A stretch of 64,000 nt of DNA from Ulota crispa (taxonomy: Eukaryota; Streptophyta; Bryopsida; Orthotrichales; Orthotrichaceae), in contig OY987247.1 of the NCBI GenBank assembly GCA_963920765.1, positions 8,652,471-8,716,470 of the forward strand, given 5' to 3'. Numbering within the stretch: the first letter of the stretch is position 1; every line of letters starts with the position of its first letter. Shown here one piece after another: positions 13,661-24,290 of this stretch. Made by a program: the position numbers and the translations under genes. Below the pieces are notes generated by a model that worked only from the letters and a program-made list of their open reading frames with translations, made no database searches and was not told the origin of the DNA.

Positions 13661-14898
13661 TATATAAAAAGCTATGCTGGTCATATTTCTAGTACTCTAT
13701 GTTTTTTTTATAAATTTGTTCATTTGGTTTTTGAATGGGGTTATTTTATGTAGAAATATTTTTTGTCCAATTTTATCTTATCTCTATTATTCATAAAAAA
13801 ATATCTTACTTTCTATTACATATACACACATGATATTCACCATGAAACCAATAACAAGTATATGAATTAAGGGGCTATTGTCCAAGTAGAAATTTTTATT
13901 AACAAGCTTTTAGGATTTCTCGATTCTATGGCATATATTTAAAACAATTGAGCATGGAGAGCAACAAACAACACTAAATTTTTTACAACCCCTATTTGCC
14001 AAGGCTAAACTTCTTAATAAAAAATTCTACTTCCGAATGTTTTTACATACCTTAATTTATATACTAAAATATATGATATTTCATGAACCCTATAGTAGCT
14101 CTACATTTTATATAATTTTTTTTGTGCTTTCAATTAAATGAACCCTATCTTTTAACTCACATGGCTCTTAAAACGTAGGCTAATGATCTCTCCAAACCAT
14201 TACATCATAAGGTTAGTGGAACAGTTGTAGGAGTATGAGGTTTGGTAGAAGACTTCCTTAACACAAAAGTCAAGTTGAAGAAAACGACTCATATCAAATC
14301 ATCATGAGTATGTTGAATGGCCAATGCATTTTGCCTATTAGAAAAAGGGGTTGAAGCATATAGTTAGAGAGCTCTTGAAGCAAAATAATTTATAGCCCAC
14401 AATTTCCAAAATTAAAATCCTACTTTGAACTCGTTTTTTTTTACCATTTCTACAAGAAACTCAAAGTCTTGCACAAAATCATGAAGCAACAATGATCAAT
14501 CTAGTTACATGCCTGGTTGATACAGATCCAAAATAAAATTGGAGCATTTATATAAGAATTTCAATTGTTTATTTCTAACAACAAATGTTTGAATTCTTTC
14601 ATTGTTAGTATGATGGGCACATAGGCACTGAAAATATGATACTAGTTAGATGTTTTGAAGATGTATATGATTAACGCTATATTCATTAAATTGCAAACTT
14701 GTGAACATTTTGGGAATTTTGGCCCTTTTTTGTCAAGTGTGCACTTGACTATTTTCCAATGAAATGAGATATATATCTTGTAGAAATACGGTCTTTATTA
14801 CCCAAGAAGCCGAGAATGGGATCTATTTGTTCCACAAAATAACAATACTTCTAAAATTTTGGACATGAAGTTCATTAACTAGGTTTAAGGTGATCACC
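13661..14898. other. No gene seen
   Basis: AT-rich with no supportable gene. At its right end a near-perfect palindrome with core AAGGTGATCACCTT lies at about 14885-14902, next to the start of the following element. Confidence 0.55.
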
Positions 14899-15638
14899 TT
14901 AACCCATTAACATTTGGTTGACTAGTTCCTGGTCGATTTTGACTCTTTTCAGTTTGTAGAGAGAGCATGTCAAGGAATTTGATGACATGGCAAAGGGGAC
15001 GGGTTTGGGGAATTGAAAAGTGAAGAGCTTAGGATAGTGAATAGGCCAATCTCAAGTGGCACGTGGCTAGAGAGTTGAAAAAACTAAAAGAGTATTGGCT
15101 GAAAATATACCCATTAGGAAAAATATGGGGCATCAATAAGGCCTTTATAAACAATTCCAGCCCTCCATTTTTTTGGTTCCCAATGTGGGGAACCAGCCCT
15201 TGCTAATGGCTAGAAAAAATTAATTAAAAAAATCAAAAAAATCAAAAAAAAAATCTTAGAAAAAAATAAGAAACTTTTTTGATTTTTTAAAATTAAAAAA
15301 ATTAGAAAAATTGAAAAAAGTTGACGTGGCATCAATAGTGCCATGTTAGCTTGCGCATGATTTTATTGGGAATCGGATTCCCATGGCTAAGGACCCCCCC
15401 AAACTTAGGGCCTTATTGAGGCCCCATATTTTTCTTAATGAATAAATGCAAAAAGATGGCCATAACAACTAAAGAGTGAGCATAATTCATGATGCATAAC
15501 ACTAAACCGTGCAAGATAGTTCCATCTGTATGGTACGATCTGTGATAGACATATATATTCAATAGTTTTAAAATTTCCTCCAAATGGCCATACAAAGGAT
15601 TGCCCCCCCCCAAACGACCACAAGCGTTAATGGGTTAA
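14899..15638. mobile_element. TTAA-flanked element, TTAACCCATTAA ends
   Basis: Both ends carry the 12-bp motif TTAACCCATTAA in inverted orientation, enclosing about 740 bp. TTAA plus CCC matches the termini of the elements at 1899 and 16865. A separate MITE is nested at 15125-15427. The A-rich interior is non-coding. Confidence 0.65.
15125..15427. mobile_element. Nested MITE, ATGGGGCATCAATAAGGCC ends
   Basis: The left end ATGGGGCATCAATAAGGCC returns inverted as GGCCTTATTGAGGCCCCAT at 15409-15427. The inside is A-rich with several short stems. It interrupts the element at 14899-15638 and so inserted later. Confidence 0.7.
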
Positions 15639-15729
15639 ACCTCTCAAATGGGTATAAGGTGACTTTTTCAGTTTCATGTGAAATACAACTTGAGAATTGC
15701 ATTTTTCCAATTTAATGAATATCATGTTA

Positions 15730-16390
15730 ATTTAGCTTGGAATATCCACATTTTATATTTTTTCAAATAACAACAACTCCAAAGACATGAAATCCAAATC
15801 CTATCTTATGTGAAAAGTAGTATATGAGAAAAAAAATTGATATACTTCATTGCCATTATGATGCATTTTGAAATACAAAAGAAAAAACTCACAAAAACTA
15901 ACTTTTATGTTGCAAAAAGAATTATAAAAATAGCAACAAAACAAAACATTTGCATTAGCACTCTCATAAGTAATTTGAATGAGAGAGTTAATGACACAAT
16001 TGAAACACAGAATTCATATAGTTAAAAGAAAAACAATTTTTTTGATATGCACAAGGACACATCTTGGTGTTTCTATTATTTCAATGAGATGTCAAGAGGC
16101 ATCATATCAACCTTCAATTTGACAAAAGAAAACATCTCATTTTATATGCACTATGGCATCATTTGATGTCATTTCTATAAAAATGACATCCACACATAAA
16201 TCCTAATTTCACTTTGCCTGTTTGCCATGTATAAATCAATTCAAAAACAAATAAACTTTACCGGTCTCAATTCTCAAGCTGTTTTTGCATCCGATTATTG
16301 GTTGAGATGTGTATTACCATAAAGAGATTTTAATAGGTACAAGTTAAAGGGGCGTGTGAGTAGCAAAGGATTTTAGACCACTTAATCATA
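15730..16390 (+). repeat. Outer inverted duplicate, left copy
   Basis: This segment is matched in reverse orientation by 59735-60385. Landmarks are the ACACGCC(C/T)CTTT(A/G)ACTTGTACC run near 16340 and a CATGTCTTTGGA run near 15790 (as their complements here). The open frames are not conserved between copies. The pair marks the outermost recognisable arms of the inverted architecture of the window. Confidence 0.7.
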
Positions 16391-16406
16391 TTCACAAATC
16401 ATTAAA

Positions 16407-16812
16407 GGGAATTACTATAGCAACACCCTAAATTGCTAATGGGACACCCTCTCTCACCATGAAATTTGATAATTTAGTGATATTTTGATTTATTAAGTGG
16501 TCCATCATTCATTCAATCATGAAATTATCACCTTCTTGAAAGAAAATATGACAAATACAAATTTTTTTGAAATATTATTGCACCAATGTTATTTTTTGAT
16601 ATATTTTTACTTTAAATAACTCAAAAGTCCTATATTTTTAGATTGAAATTTAAGCACACCTTTTTTTTTTGAAGTATAGCTTTAGAATGATAAATGTGAA
16701 ACAAATCTTTTGATCCAAATAAAAAATATGCAAAATCAGCATTAAAAATCACATTTTCATGCTTAGAGGAGGTGTCCCACTAGCAATTTAGGGTGTTGAT
16801 GTAATAATTCCC
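16407..16812. mobile_element. Foldback MITE, GGGAATTA ends
   Basis: Ends GGGAATTACTATAGCAACAC and, reversed, the same with minor changes at 16780-16812; inner GGTGTCCCA motifs also match. About 405 bp, non-coding. It sits just past the outer inverted duplicate and is not obvious near its partner, so it probably inserted after the duplication. Confidence 0.75.
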
Positions 16813-16864
16813 ATCATTAAATCTCATTAAAGATTGATGTTGTATACAACAAAACTTGGAAAAT

Positions 16865-17591
16865 TTAACCCCTAAAGGCCCAAGGGCCCTTTTGGGGGAC
16901 AAACGGAATTTTGGGCATGTACCTATGGCTAAACTACTTTGCGTGATTTTTTGAAACTTTTATTGAAGATGAGGAATTCAAAGATCTACGTGAGAATATA
17001 AAAAAATCTTCATTTTGACATTTATTGAAGAAGTTAAAAATGAATAACTGAAAAACAAGGGACTTCGGGCAGCCCAAAAACTTTTGTAAAAATTGCGATT
17101 TTTTCAAATAAGAATATGAAATAGGTTCTTTAGACTTATATAGACATGGGGAGCTTTGAAACATTCATTTTTGATAGATGAGATGAAAGTCATGAGAAGT
17201 TTTAGTTTGCGGGTAGGTGTGATTTTGAGAGAAACCACACCTACTTGCAAACTAAAACTTCTCATGACTTTCATCTCATCTATCAGAATTGAATGATTCA
17301 AAGCTCCCCATGTCTATATAAGTCTAAAGAACCTATTTCAGATTTTTATTTGAAAAAATTGCAATTTTTACAAAAGTTTTTGGGCTGCCTAGAGTCCCCT
17401 GCTTTTCAGTTATTCATTTTTGACTTCTTCAATAAATGTCACAATGAAGATTTTTTTTTATTCCCACGTAGATCATTGAATTCCTCACCTTCAATAAAAG
17501 TTTTAGAAAATCACGCAAAGCAGTTTAGCCATAGGTACATGCCCGAAGTCCAACCCGTCCCTCAAAGGGACAATGGGCCTTTAGGGGTTAA
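16865..17591. mobile_element. Near-perfect palindromic TTAA element
   Basis: About 727 bp made of two long inverted arms meeting near 17228, bounded by TTAACCCCTAAAGGCCC and its complement. Open frames of 76 and 103 codons on opposite strands are mirror images because the arms are mirror images. A half copy lies at 10345-10668. The small divergence between arms suggests a fairly young element or arm homogenisation. Confidence 0.85.
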
Positions 17592-17994
17592 AGTTGAAAA
17601 ATAATATGTCAATTCCTATTTTTTTAAACATACATAAAACATGGGGAGAACATCCATCTTTTGTTTATAAGTTGAAAGATTTTTTGATGTCTTTTCTAAA
17701 CATTGCAAAATCTATCATATGTTGTGCATAGTACCACATGAAAATATATAACTAAAAAGTCCAAAATTAAATAAAAAATTCAAATTTAGATAAAATTAGA
17801 TTAGTGGTGAGTTTGTTAAAAGGTTCAATATGTTATTCTTTTTGAGTAAAAAATAGGAAAAAATAACTCAAGGAATTACTTATATGTAAAAGGATACATT
17901 GAAGAAAAAAAAAAACAATATTGGTGAAGGAATATTCTAAAGGGCCCATGCATTTGATGTTGATTATTAACAAACTTCACATAAGGAAATATTT
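17592..17994. other. No gene seen
   Basis: AT-rich spacer without recognisable features. Confidence 0.5.
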
Positions 17995-18548
17995 GAGCCT
18001 TCCAAGAGCCCCCTCCAAAGGCAAACTCCCCAAAAGGGTCACAAGATATGTACATACTACAACTAACAAATCACTAATCCCTTATTTCCCTTAGTCACTC
18101 ACTCTTTGAATTGAATGCAATCTTGAAAGTTATTTTATTTTGTTATCTCAATTGGACAAAAACTATGGAACACCATATTCATTAAAATGAGAGTTTTCCA
18201 TTGAAATGAAAGGTAACCTAAAGAAAATTTGATGAAAAGTTTTATATCAACTCAGCTCAAAACTCTCATTTTAATGAATATGGTGTTATAGGTACAAGTG
18301 TATAATGGGACCACAAATTCTACTTTACTCTATTTGAAATCTAAATAGTTGAGTGAAGTATTGGGATAATGAGTAGTGGGTATATTCACATATTATGTGA
18401 GTGCAATGCCTTTTGTGTTGTTTTGGATTGTGCATGTGACTAAGGTCCTTCATACAAGATAGCAATTGATATGAGTGATTTTTCTTGTACTCATGCTAAC
18501 CAATCAATAGCTTGGTATGTCAAACATTATGGGGCTTTTGGAGGGCTC
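17995..18548. mobile_element. Element E, copy 1 (TTTGAGCCCTC ends)
   Basis: Ends are TTTGAGCC(C/T)TC with AGCCCC close behind, inverted at 18530-18548 as GGGGCTTTTGGAGGGCTC. A second copy in the same orientation lies at 56212-57003. Copy 1 carries a MITE at 18169-18287 that copy 2 lacks, and copy 2 carries a different MITE that copy 1 lacks, so each serves as the empty site for the other. Confidence 0.7.
18169..18287. mobile_element. Short hairpin MITE, AACACCATATT ends
   Basis: AACACCATATTCATTAAAAT on the left is answered exactly by its complement ending GAATATGGTGTT; arms also share GAGAGTTTT. Only about 119 bp. Element E copy 2 (near 56370) shows the uninterrupted sequence ACTATGGATACAA. 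Confidence 0.8.
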
Positions 18549-18633
18549 AAATTTTTTCCTTTGTATGGCACAAGCCACAAAGGTCCTTTGCTATTCAAAT
18601 CACCAAAATTACTTTGCACTTGACACAATAGCT

Positions 18634-19003
18634 TCATGGTTGTTACTTTGGGCAAATTGAGGCTATCAGACAGCACAGACGGGCGCACAAATTGGATTAG
18701 ACGGGCGGACATGTCCGTCCGCTCACGTTTTTTAGGGCATTTTTAGGGTTTTTGACCTAAAATGGAAGAATCCAATTATAAATTTTCATTTTCATTATGT
18801 GATATGGCTTTGAATCCACGTTTTGACTTTATGTTGGCAACAATGAGTGTCACTAGCATGTACAAAGTAAGTTTTTTTTATCATTTTACACCATTTTTTA
18901 AAGCCAACTACAAGTTGACTTCATCAAATGGACTATGACCTCAATTGAACACTTTGGGCATACGGGCAGGCAGGCGGACGGGCGGTCCAATGTGTCAACC
19001 ATG
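18634..19003. mobile_element. hAT-like MITE G, copy 1
   Basis: Terminal repeats CATGGTTGT...CAACCATG, with a G+C-rich subterminal zone of GGGCGG repeats. The flanks AATAGCTT and AAAAGCTT are an 8-bp target duplication with one mismatch, typical of the hAT superfamily. Related copies are at 28082, 48117 and 56433. No transposase. Confidence 0.8.
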
Positions 19004-19194
19004 AAAAGCTTAAGATTTAAATATAATTAGCATGTTACATATACATGTGTTCTTTAGGCATCTAATGTGCACTTGATCTTCATGAGTATGCATTAGCAAA
19101 TTCTTTTTTAGGTGCATAGAGTTTATAGAATTCACAAACATATGGCATTTTACAAACTAGCCAAGGCATCTCACATAGAGATTGCACTACCAAA

Positions 19195-19350
19195 ATAGTA
19201 CTCTTACAAGAAATATTACATAGTGGCTAGGTGGCATTTCTCTACATTAACTAGGTGGCATTGTGGCATCTCACCATTGACACAAACAAGGTTGCATCTC
19301 ACCACACTAACTAGGTGGCATTTCATAACACTAATTAGGTGGCATCTCAA
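19195..19350. repeat. Minisatellite ACTAACTAGGTGGCATCTCA
   Basis: Several degenerate units of about 24 bp built on CACTAACTAGGTGGCATCTC. The same array recurs at 28655, 32075 and, in reverse, 55890. At 19.2, 32.1 and 56.0 kb it lies upstream of a member of the gene family, as expected for one ancestral duplicated block. Confidence 0.75.
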
Positions 19351-19580
19351 CAGTAAGAGATGTTACACACTAGCCCAATGACATCTTACTATAAAAATAA
19401 AATAAAATGTATTAGTTAGGTAGCATCTCATTTGCAAGATGGCAAATATTAGATGATTATTGACTGTCTAATTTCTTTTCTATTTGTATTAGACATGGGA
19501 CATGTTTGTTGGATATTGTCAATCCTAAATTACACCTTATTAAGTAAAAAAATGTGCTTACAACATATTGAGACTTGCTC

Positions 19581-19586
<6 letters not shown>

Positions 19587-19643
<57 letters not shown>
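19587..19643. repeat. (AT)n microsatellite
   Basis: About 28 uninterrupted AT dinucleotides. The corresponding place in the block near 32550 lacks the expansion. The Tyr-Ile run that can be read through it is not a protein. Confidence 0.95.
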
Positions 19644-19644
<1 letters not shown>

Positions 19645-20589
19645 CATTTTCTCAAGTCTCATAATTATGAGTCCAAAATGTTGAAATTTGATACATATCT
19701 CAATTAAAAACAAGACATCCCAAAGATCGATTATTACATGATTTTGTAATTTGTCAAGCTTGGCTTTGCATAAGGACGCTTTGCATAAGGACATAGCACT
19801 TTTTACTTCGTGCAAAAAAGGTATCAAAAGCTAGTGGTATTTGAACGTGGAGCGGATGTGCACCTTTGACATGATGCATTTGAAATATTTGAGATCCACA
19901 GTTGTTTCAAACAAGTAGTTGTGCATAGATAGCCTATATTTAATAAAGAAGTATCATTGAGGATGGAATGAATGATCATCATTATATCTAAAAATCTTTC
20001 GACTTAAGCTTAAAAATTGTCCCACTTCACAACTAGTATGACAAGGTGTAAAATGAGTAATTGATCATAATTGCAAAATCTAGAATGAAGAGGTAGGACA
20101 TGAGATCCATTAGTTAATTTCTATATTTTTTAAATTTTAATGAATAAAAAAAATTCTTTTAGAAAAAAAATCCAACAAAGTAATGTGTTTGAAATGTGAC
20201 CCTCTCACATAAAGCATCCTTATTATTAGTTCAATAATGGATACAAAGTGGTCCTTAAATAGACTCTCTTTAGTCATTGAAATGAATAGATGAAAACTTA
20301 AGGTGCATGTTACTGCAAGAGCCAACCATACTCTTTATTTTCACCTCCTCTCTTTACAAGTTGCAAGAGGACCAATTTTAGAGACTTACAAGTTACAACT
20401 TAGAAATAAGTGTTTATTACGATTTTTTTTGAAAATCCCTAAACAATTCAAATATACTTCAAAAAAAATATGAAAAAAATTGTGTTATATTGAAAACCTA
20501 CTCTTTGTTTCAGAAAATTTCTTGTCTCAAAAACCTTGTGAAAAGGTAGAACAACCCTTAGAGTGACTGCTTTAGAGTGTACTACCTTA
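19644..20589. repeat. Upstream part of duplicated block, no gene
   Basis: Around 19830-20000 the sequence matches 34120-34260 (+) and, in reverse, 47730-47860 and 55370-55500; a shared landmark is GTTTCAAACAAG(T/C). It is part of the 5' flank that was duplicated with each gene copy. No coding potential is seen. Confidence 0.6.
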
Positions 20590-20785
20590 CCATAAAGCTT
20601 GCCCACAAGCCATTTTCAATCTCACAATGGCAGAAATAGGTGGTCAACCCTTTGTAGTCAACCCTAAGGAACTCTGACCCTCTAGCTATTCTGTCATGTG
20701 GTAAGAACACGAGGCGCTTTGCGCTTGTGTACATAAGTTACAGAGTGCGCCATGTCCCTCCATTCTGTTCTTTTTGCTTTCTACT
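20590..20785 (+). promoter_or_regulatory. Conserved 5' flank of gene A1
   Basis: This stretch is clearly related to the 5' flanks of the other three copies. It contains GGTCAACC (20642) and AGTCAACCC (20656); on the other strand both read TTGAC(C/T), the W-box core bound by plant WRKY factors. Further on come GCGCTTTGCGCTTG, TGTACATAAG and GTGCGCCATGTCCCTCC, also shared. Promoter or 5' UTR function is inferred from conservation only. Confidence 0.55.
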
Positions 20786-20892
20786 TGTGCATAAGCTTAG
20801 CTGTGAGTGCGTCTTCCTTGTGCATAAGCTTAGCTGACTCTGTGAGTGCGTCTTCCTTGTGCATAAGCTTAGCTGACTCTGTGAGTGCGTCT
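20786..20892 (+). repeat. Tandem repeat in A1 leader
   Basis: Three units of 33-39 bp, each TGTGCATAAGCTTAGCTG followed by (ACTC)TGTGAGTGCGTCT. The other three copies have about one unit. A second small array, TCGAGAGTAAAC repeated, follows at 20906-20938 just before the ATG. These expansions lengthen the A1 leader by about 100 bp. Confidence 0.85.
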
Positions 20893-20944
20893 GTGTCTCT
20901 AAACAATCGAGAGTAAACTTGTCGAGAGTAAACTGTCGAGAGAG

Positions 20945-21975
20945 ATGGCAAGAGTTTCAGAAGAGGAGTATTGGAGGGAAAGGGAACTCCCTTATAGAAA
21001 CAATGCCTGTGAGTAGGCTGTGCCTGAAACTGGTTTTAGAAAAGCTTACGATGGTGAGAGCGCAAGAGGGGGAGGTGGTGGTGGTGTGCAGGGCAAGCAA
21101 TTTTTCACAGTCTATGTCAAAGCTGGAAGCCTGTGGACCTCAACGCCGCTGCTGAGCGAGAAACTGCAAGATTTACTTGCAGATGTCCAGCACGGTGCTA
21201 GAGAGCTCCAACTGATCGACCAAGACGAGTTCATTGAGCGCTTGGTGCTGGTGGGGAGCGATGGAGCGAACGTGAGTGAGATGGATGTGACCTCGACGCT
21301 GAGAGACGTTAGAATATGTATGGTTGCAGGAGATATGCTCATGGCCTTGCTCGCCAAGACTACTCCACCATCAAAGGTCCCCGCAACTATCCCCTTAATT
21401 GTCGAGGGCCACACGACCATTGCCGAGCAAATGCCACACATCTTGCTGTACTCAGCCTCAGCTAATGCTAATGCTCAACCAGGGCCGTAAAGCCAAGGGT
21501 GTCTATGGCGCCCTCTCTTCCTGTTGGAACGTGCAACAGTCAACTCTATCCTGTAGCGTTCATAAACGCCTTGCAGTCTCTTCCTGGAGTGCGATCGCTA
21601 CATTTAACTGAGTCCAGCTTGAACTCACATGCGTCTTTCACACAAAAAGTGAGAGCCCGGTTGCTACGGGCTTCTGCCAGGAAACTAAAGAGTATCGGCA
21701 ACAAGCTTGGGCTGGTGCGCTGGCCGAGACGGAGGAACCATGACTACCAAACATATTATACCCTATCCGTAGCCTTCACGACGAGCATATTCCAAGAAGC
21801 AAACGTCCAAGAAGCACTAGATTTCCTCGCGCGCCTTCACTGCTATGAACTGAGATTGCTGGAGCGCTTTGAACGCTTGGAGCAGATATTGGAGGACCAC
21901 AGCAATGTTGATCTAGTTGGAGACATAGGAGAGACAGAGCAAAGGGAAGGTGATGATATCGTGCACTTGCTGTGA
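20945..21975 (+). pseudogene. Gene A1, broken copy of the A/B family
   Basis: Start chosen at the ATG in GAGAGATGGCAAGAG, the context shared by all four copies. The frame runs 23 codons to a TAG at 21014-21016, where A2 has CAG (Gln). Past this the frame is open and alignable to A2 (GGGG run, then FFTVYVK, LLSEKL, LVLVGSDGAN, MVAGDM) until 21490. There a missing base plus a deletion of roughly 60 bp shifts the frame; the C-terminal part resumes in another frame from about 21499 with MAPSLPV, SLPGVR, LVRWPRRR and LEQILEDHSNVD. At least three lesions make a full-length product unlikely. Still about 50% G+C. Function of the family is unknown. Confidence 0.8.
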
Positions 21976-22440
21976 GGAGTCAAAAGCAGAGTAACTAGTG
22001 CATTAGAGGTAGAGATATGCATTTTCTTAGGGTCCTTAGCTTGTATGCGGTAGTAGGAGTTCCTTTTCTGTTGGAGCTGTGACTGTGTGTCTCGAAGCGA
22101 AAGAAAGCCCAACTCAACTCCATCTTAGGCAGTTTGGGAGCACGCGCATGCGTATATGTAATAATTTTTTTTACTTTGATACTAACAAGGCTGTGCTTGA
22201 AGCTGGTTATCTGTGTTGCACATGGGCATCAAGTTTGTTTTCTGATGCTTGCTGCCACCAATTAGAATGCACTTGAGTCGAGTTAGTAGTATTTCTTTGC
22301 CTTCATGTGGTGAAGAAAGCATGTGTGAAAATCTGCTCCTAGTGTTGCATTTTGTGTAGCAGCCAACAATATGCGCACGTTGAAATATGATCCTTCTTGC
22401 AATGCTACACAGCTATTGCGTGGAGCTTGTTAGCTTACAG
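21976..22440 (+). other. Conserved 3' flank of A1
   Basis: Related sequence follows the stop of all four copies: AGAGATATGCATTTTC, then AGGGTCCTTAG, a pyrimidine-rich stretch, AGCGAAAGAAAG, GCATGCGTATATGT, and later TGAAGAAAGCATGTGTG. Probably 3' UTR and polyadenylation region, by position. No protein frame is shared here. Confidence 0.5.
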
Positions 22441-22486
22441 AAATACCATATTGCATTCCAGTGGGTACGAGAACATACTTGGAAAA

Positions 22487-22657
22487 CTAATCTGCTTCCG
22501 GAGGTTCATTTGAGTTGCTTCTATAAAAAAAGCGTACGTTGGAGCAATGATAGTTGTCTGCAATGCTTGAAGGCCCCTGCTTGGAATGCCATATAACTTT
22601 GCCCCCTAGAGCGACAGCCACGATGAGCGCTGGCAAGATCACTTTTTCACTCTCCAC
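22487..22657 (-). pseudogene. Small signal-peptide-like ORF, copy a (ATG lost)
   Basis: Convergent to A1, about 680 bp beyond its stop. The position equivalent to the start codon of intact copies is GTG (22655-22657). The frame then reads ESEKVILPALIVAVALGGK and stays open to 22487, including PSSIADNYHCSNV, closely matched by copy g at 52.7 kb (PSSIAESKYHCSNV). Relative to the 34-codon copies one base is missing after the hydrophobic run, changing the frame downstream. Without ATG it is probably inactive. Confidence 0.45.
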
Positions 22658-23509
22658 GGTTGCCGTATTCACAGGTTAATGAGATGATTGAGATCAGCCA
22701 GCACGACAAACCGCTAATCAAAAGTCAAGTTTTACTTAACTAGGTAGTTGCAGGAAACACCTGTCTTGTATTTTGTCCCCTGGCTATACGGCCTGTGGTT
22801 TTAGGGGTGTATCTTTTGCTTACTAACTTCTTTTCACGTGAAAATTTAGAGGAAGGTTCACACTGAAGTTATTAACCTATTGTGTTTTTTTGGGTTTTTT
22901 TTAAAAATCATTCACTAATTTTAAATGGATTCCGATAATATGTCTACCTTGGCTGTATTATGGGTTTTCAGTATTGCATTGAGGCCAAAAAAAAGAATTT
23001 GATGCCACAAATTTGGGGAGTTGTTCATCATTGAACATACATGGACTTGCCAAGGGGTTTTAGAAAAATGTGAATTATATGCCCTCCTCTTTCCCTCAAA
23101 GTGGGCATCCATTGGATAGGCATTAGGGTTTGGAAACAAAAATTTTTGAAAAATTATTTGCATCAGTCAATGCTCCTTATAGTGGACCAAAATGGCTATT
23201 TTTTGTTTCAATTTTTTGAGATTTTTTACTATTTTCTAAAAAGCAAAAAAGAAATTGTCTTTTTGTTGGTAATTTCTATCCCTCTACTTTTGTGCATAAC
23301 TTTTAGAATAAATTTTTTCTATGTCTGAATTTTCACAAGTATGCTATTCTAAGTGCTTTACAAATTTTCCAAATTTTATTTTATTTAAAAAAATCATTTC
23401 AAAAGCTCATAGTACTACCTAGTACTACCAGTTTAAGGGTGTTTGACACAAAATTGTGAAGTGTTTCTTGCAACTACCCAACTTAAATGTTTAAATTTGT
23501 TATAATAAT

Positions 23510-23757
23510 ACAATATATGTTAATTTGGGAAAAACAAGGGTTCTACTTTGTTTTCCCCTCAAACCCAAAAAGTTACTTTAAAACTAGATTTGAAGGTATC
23601 AAATTTAGTCTGAGCCATTAAGATTTTTTCCCTTGCAAATCCCTCCTCTCAAGTGAGGGCATGTGTTGGTTTGAGGTGATCACCTCAAACTTCTTGACTC
23701 ACTTTTTGAAATTCCCAAAATGTACCAATTTTCCCAAATTAACAAATATTGCCATAT
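23510..23757. mobile_element. MITE M, TAATTTGGGAAAAA ends
   Basis: Ends ATATGTTAATTTGGGAAAAA and its near complement. Inside is a perfect 22-bp palindrome with core GAGGTGATCACCTC (23669-23690). Close relatives at 33317-33576 and 51453-51700 (reverse). Confidence 0.7.
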
Positions 23758-23890
23758 AATAAGTTTGAAGAAGTGCATTTTGTGCAATTTAGCAGTCTAA
23801 GTTCAATACGTGCATGATGGAAACTTAAAAAGAGAATTGTGTTCTTTATAATTGCCTCTGTAAATCTAGATACTTCTAGTATACAACTCT

Positions 23891-24155
23891 AATGCCATAT
23901 TCGTTAATATGGGAACTATGTTCAAATTTGGGACTTCTGAAGGTTTAAGGTGATCACCTTAAACCTAACTCTAGGTTTAAGCAACATTTTTTTGGTACAC
24001 GTGCCTTCATCTGAGAGGAAGAATTTGCACAGGAAAAAATCTTAATGGCTCAGACTAAATTTGATACCTTCAAATGTGATTTAAAGTAACATTTGGATTT
24101 AAGGTGAAGTTCAATTTGGGAATCGTGTTTTCCCAATTTAACAAATATGGCGTTC
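23891..24155. mobile_element. MITE M, AATGCCATATT ends
   Basis: Starts AATGCCATATTCGTTAAT and ends AACAAATATGGCGTT. A perfect 26-bp palindrome with core AAGGTGATCACCTT lies at 23941-23966, and the interior shares AAAAATCTTAATGGCTCAG with the 23510 copy in reverse. Flanked by CTCT/CTTT. Confidence 0.7.
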
Positions 24156-24290
24156 TTTGTAATTAAATGTGCATATTGTAGTGTAGAACTCTATAATTAA
24201 ATGTGCAATTTGTAGATTTGGATTATGTGAGGTTTAAACTATATGCTAAATACTTGGAATTACTTTTGGGTTTCTTTATATAAGTTATCT

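Noticed and set aside
16934..17604. Mirror-image frames of 76 and 103 codons, with a relative at 10361-10600
   Set aside because: They are read from the arms of the palindromic TTAA element; similarity reflects the repeat, and composition is AT-driven.
22420..22740. Conserved 300-bp block considered as a small nuclear RNA gene
   Set aside because: No match to U1, U2, U4, U5 or U6 hallmarks, no upstream element or T-run end; the short ORF explains the conserved core better.
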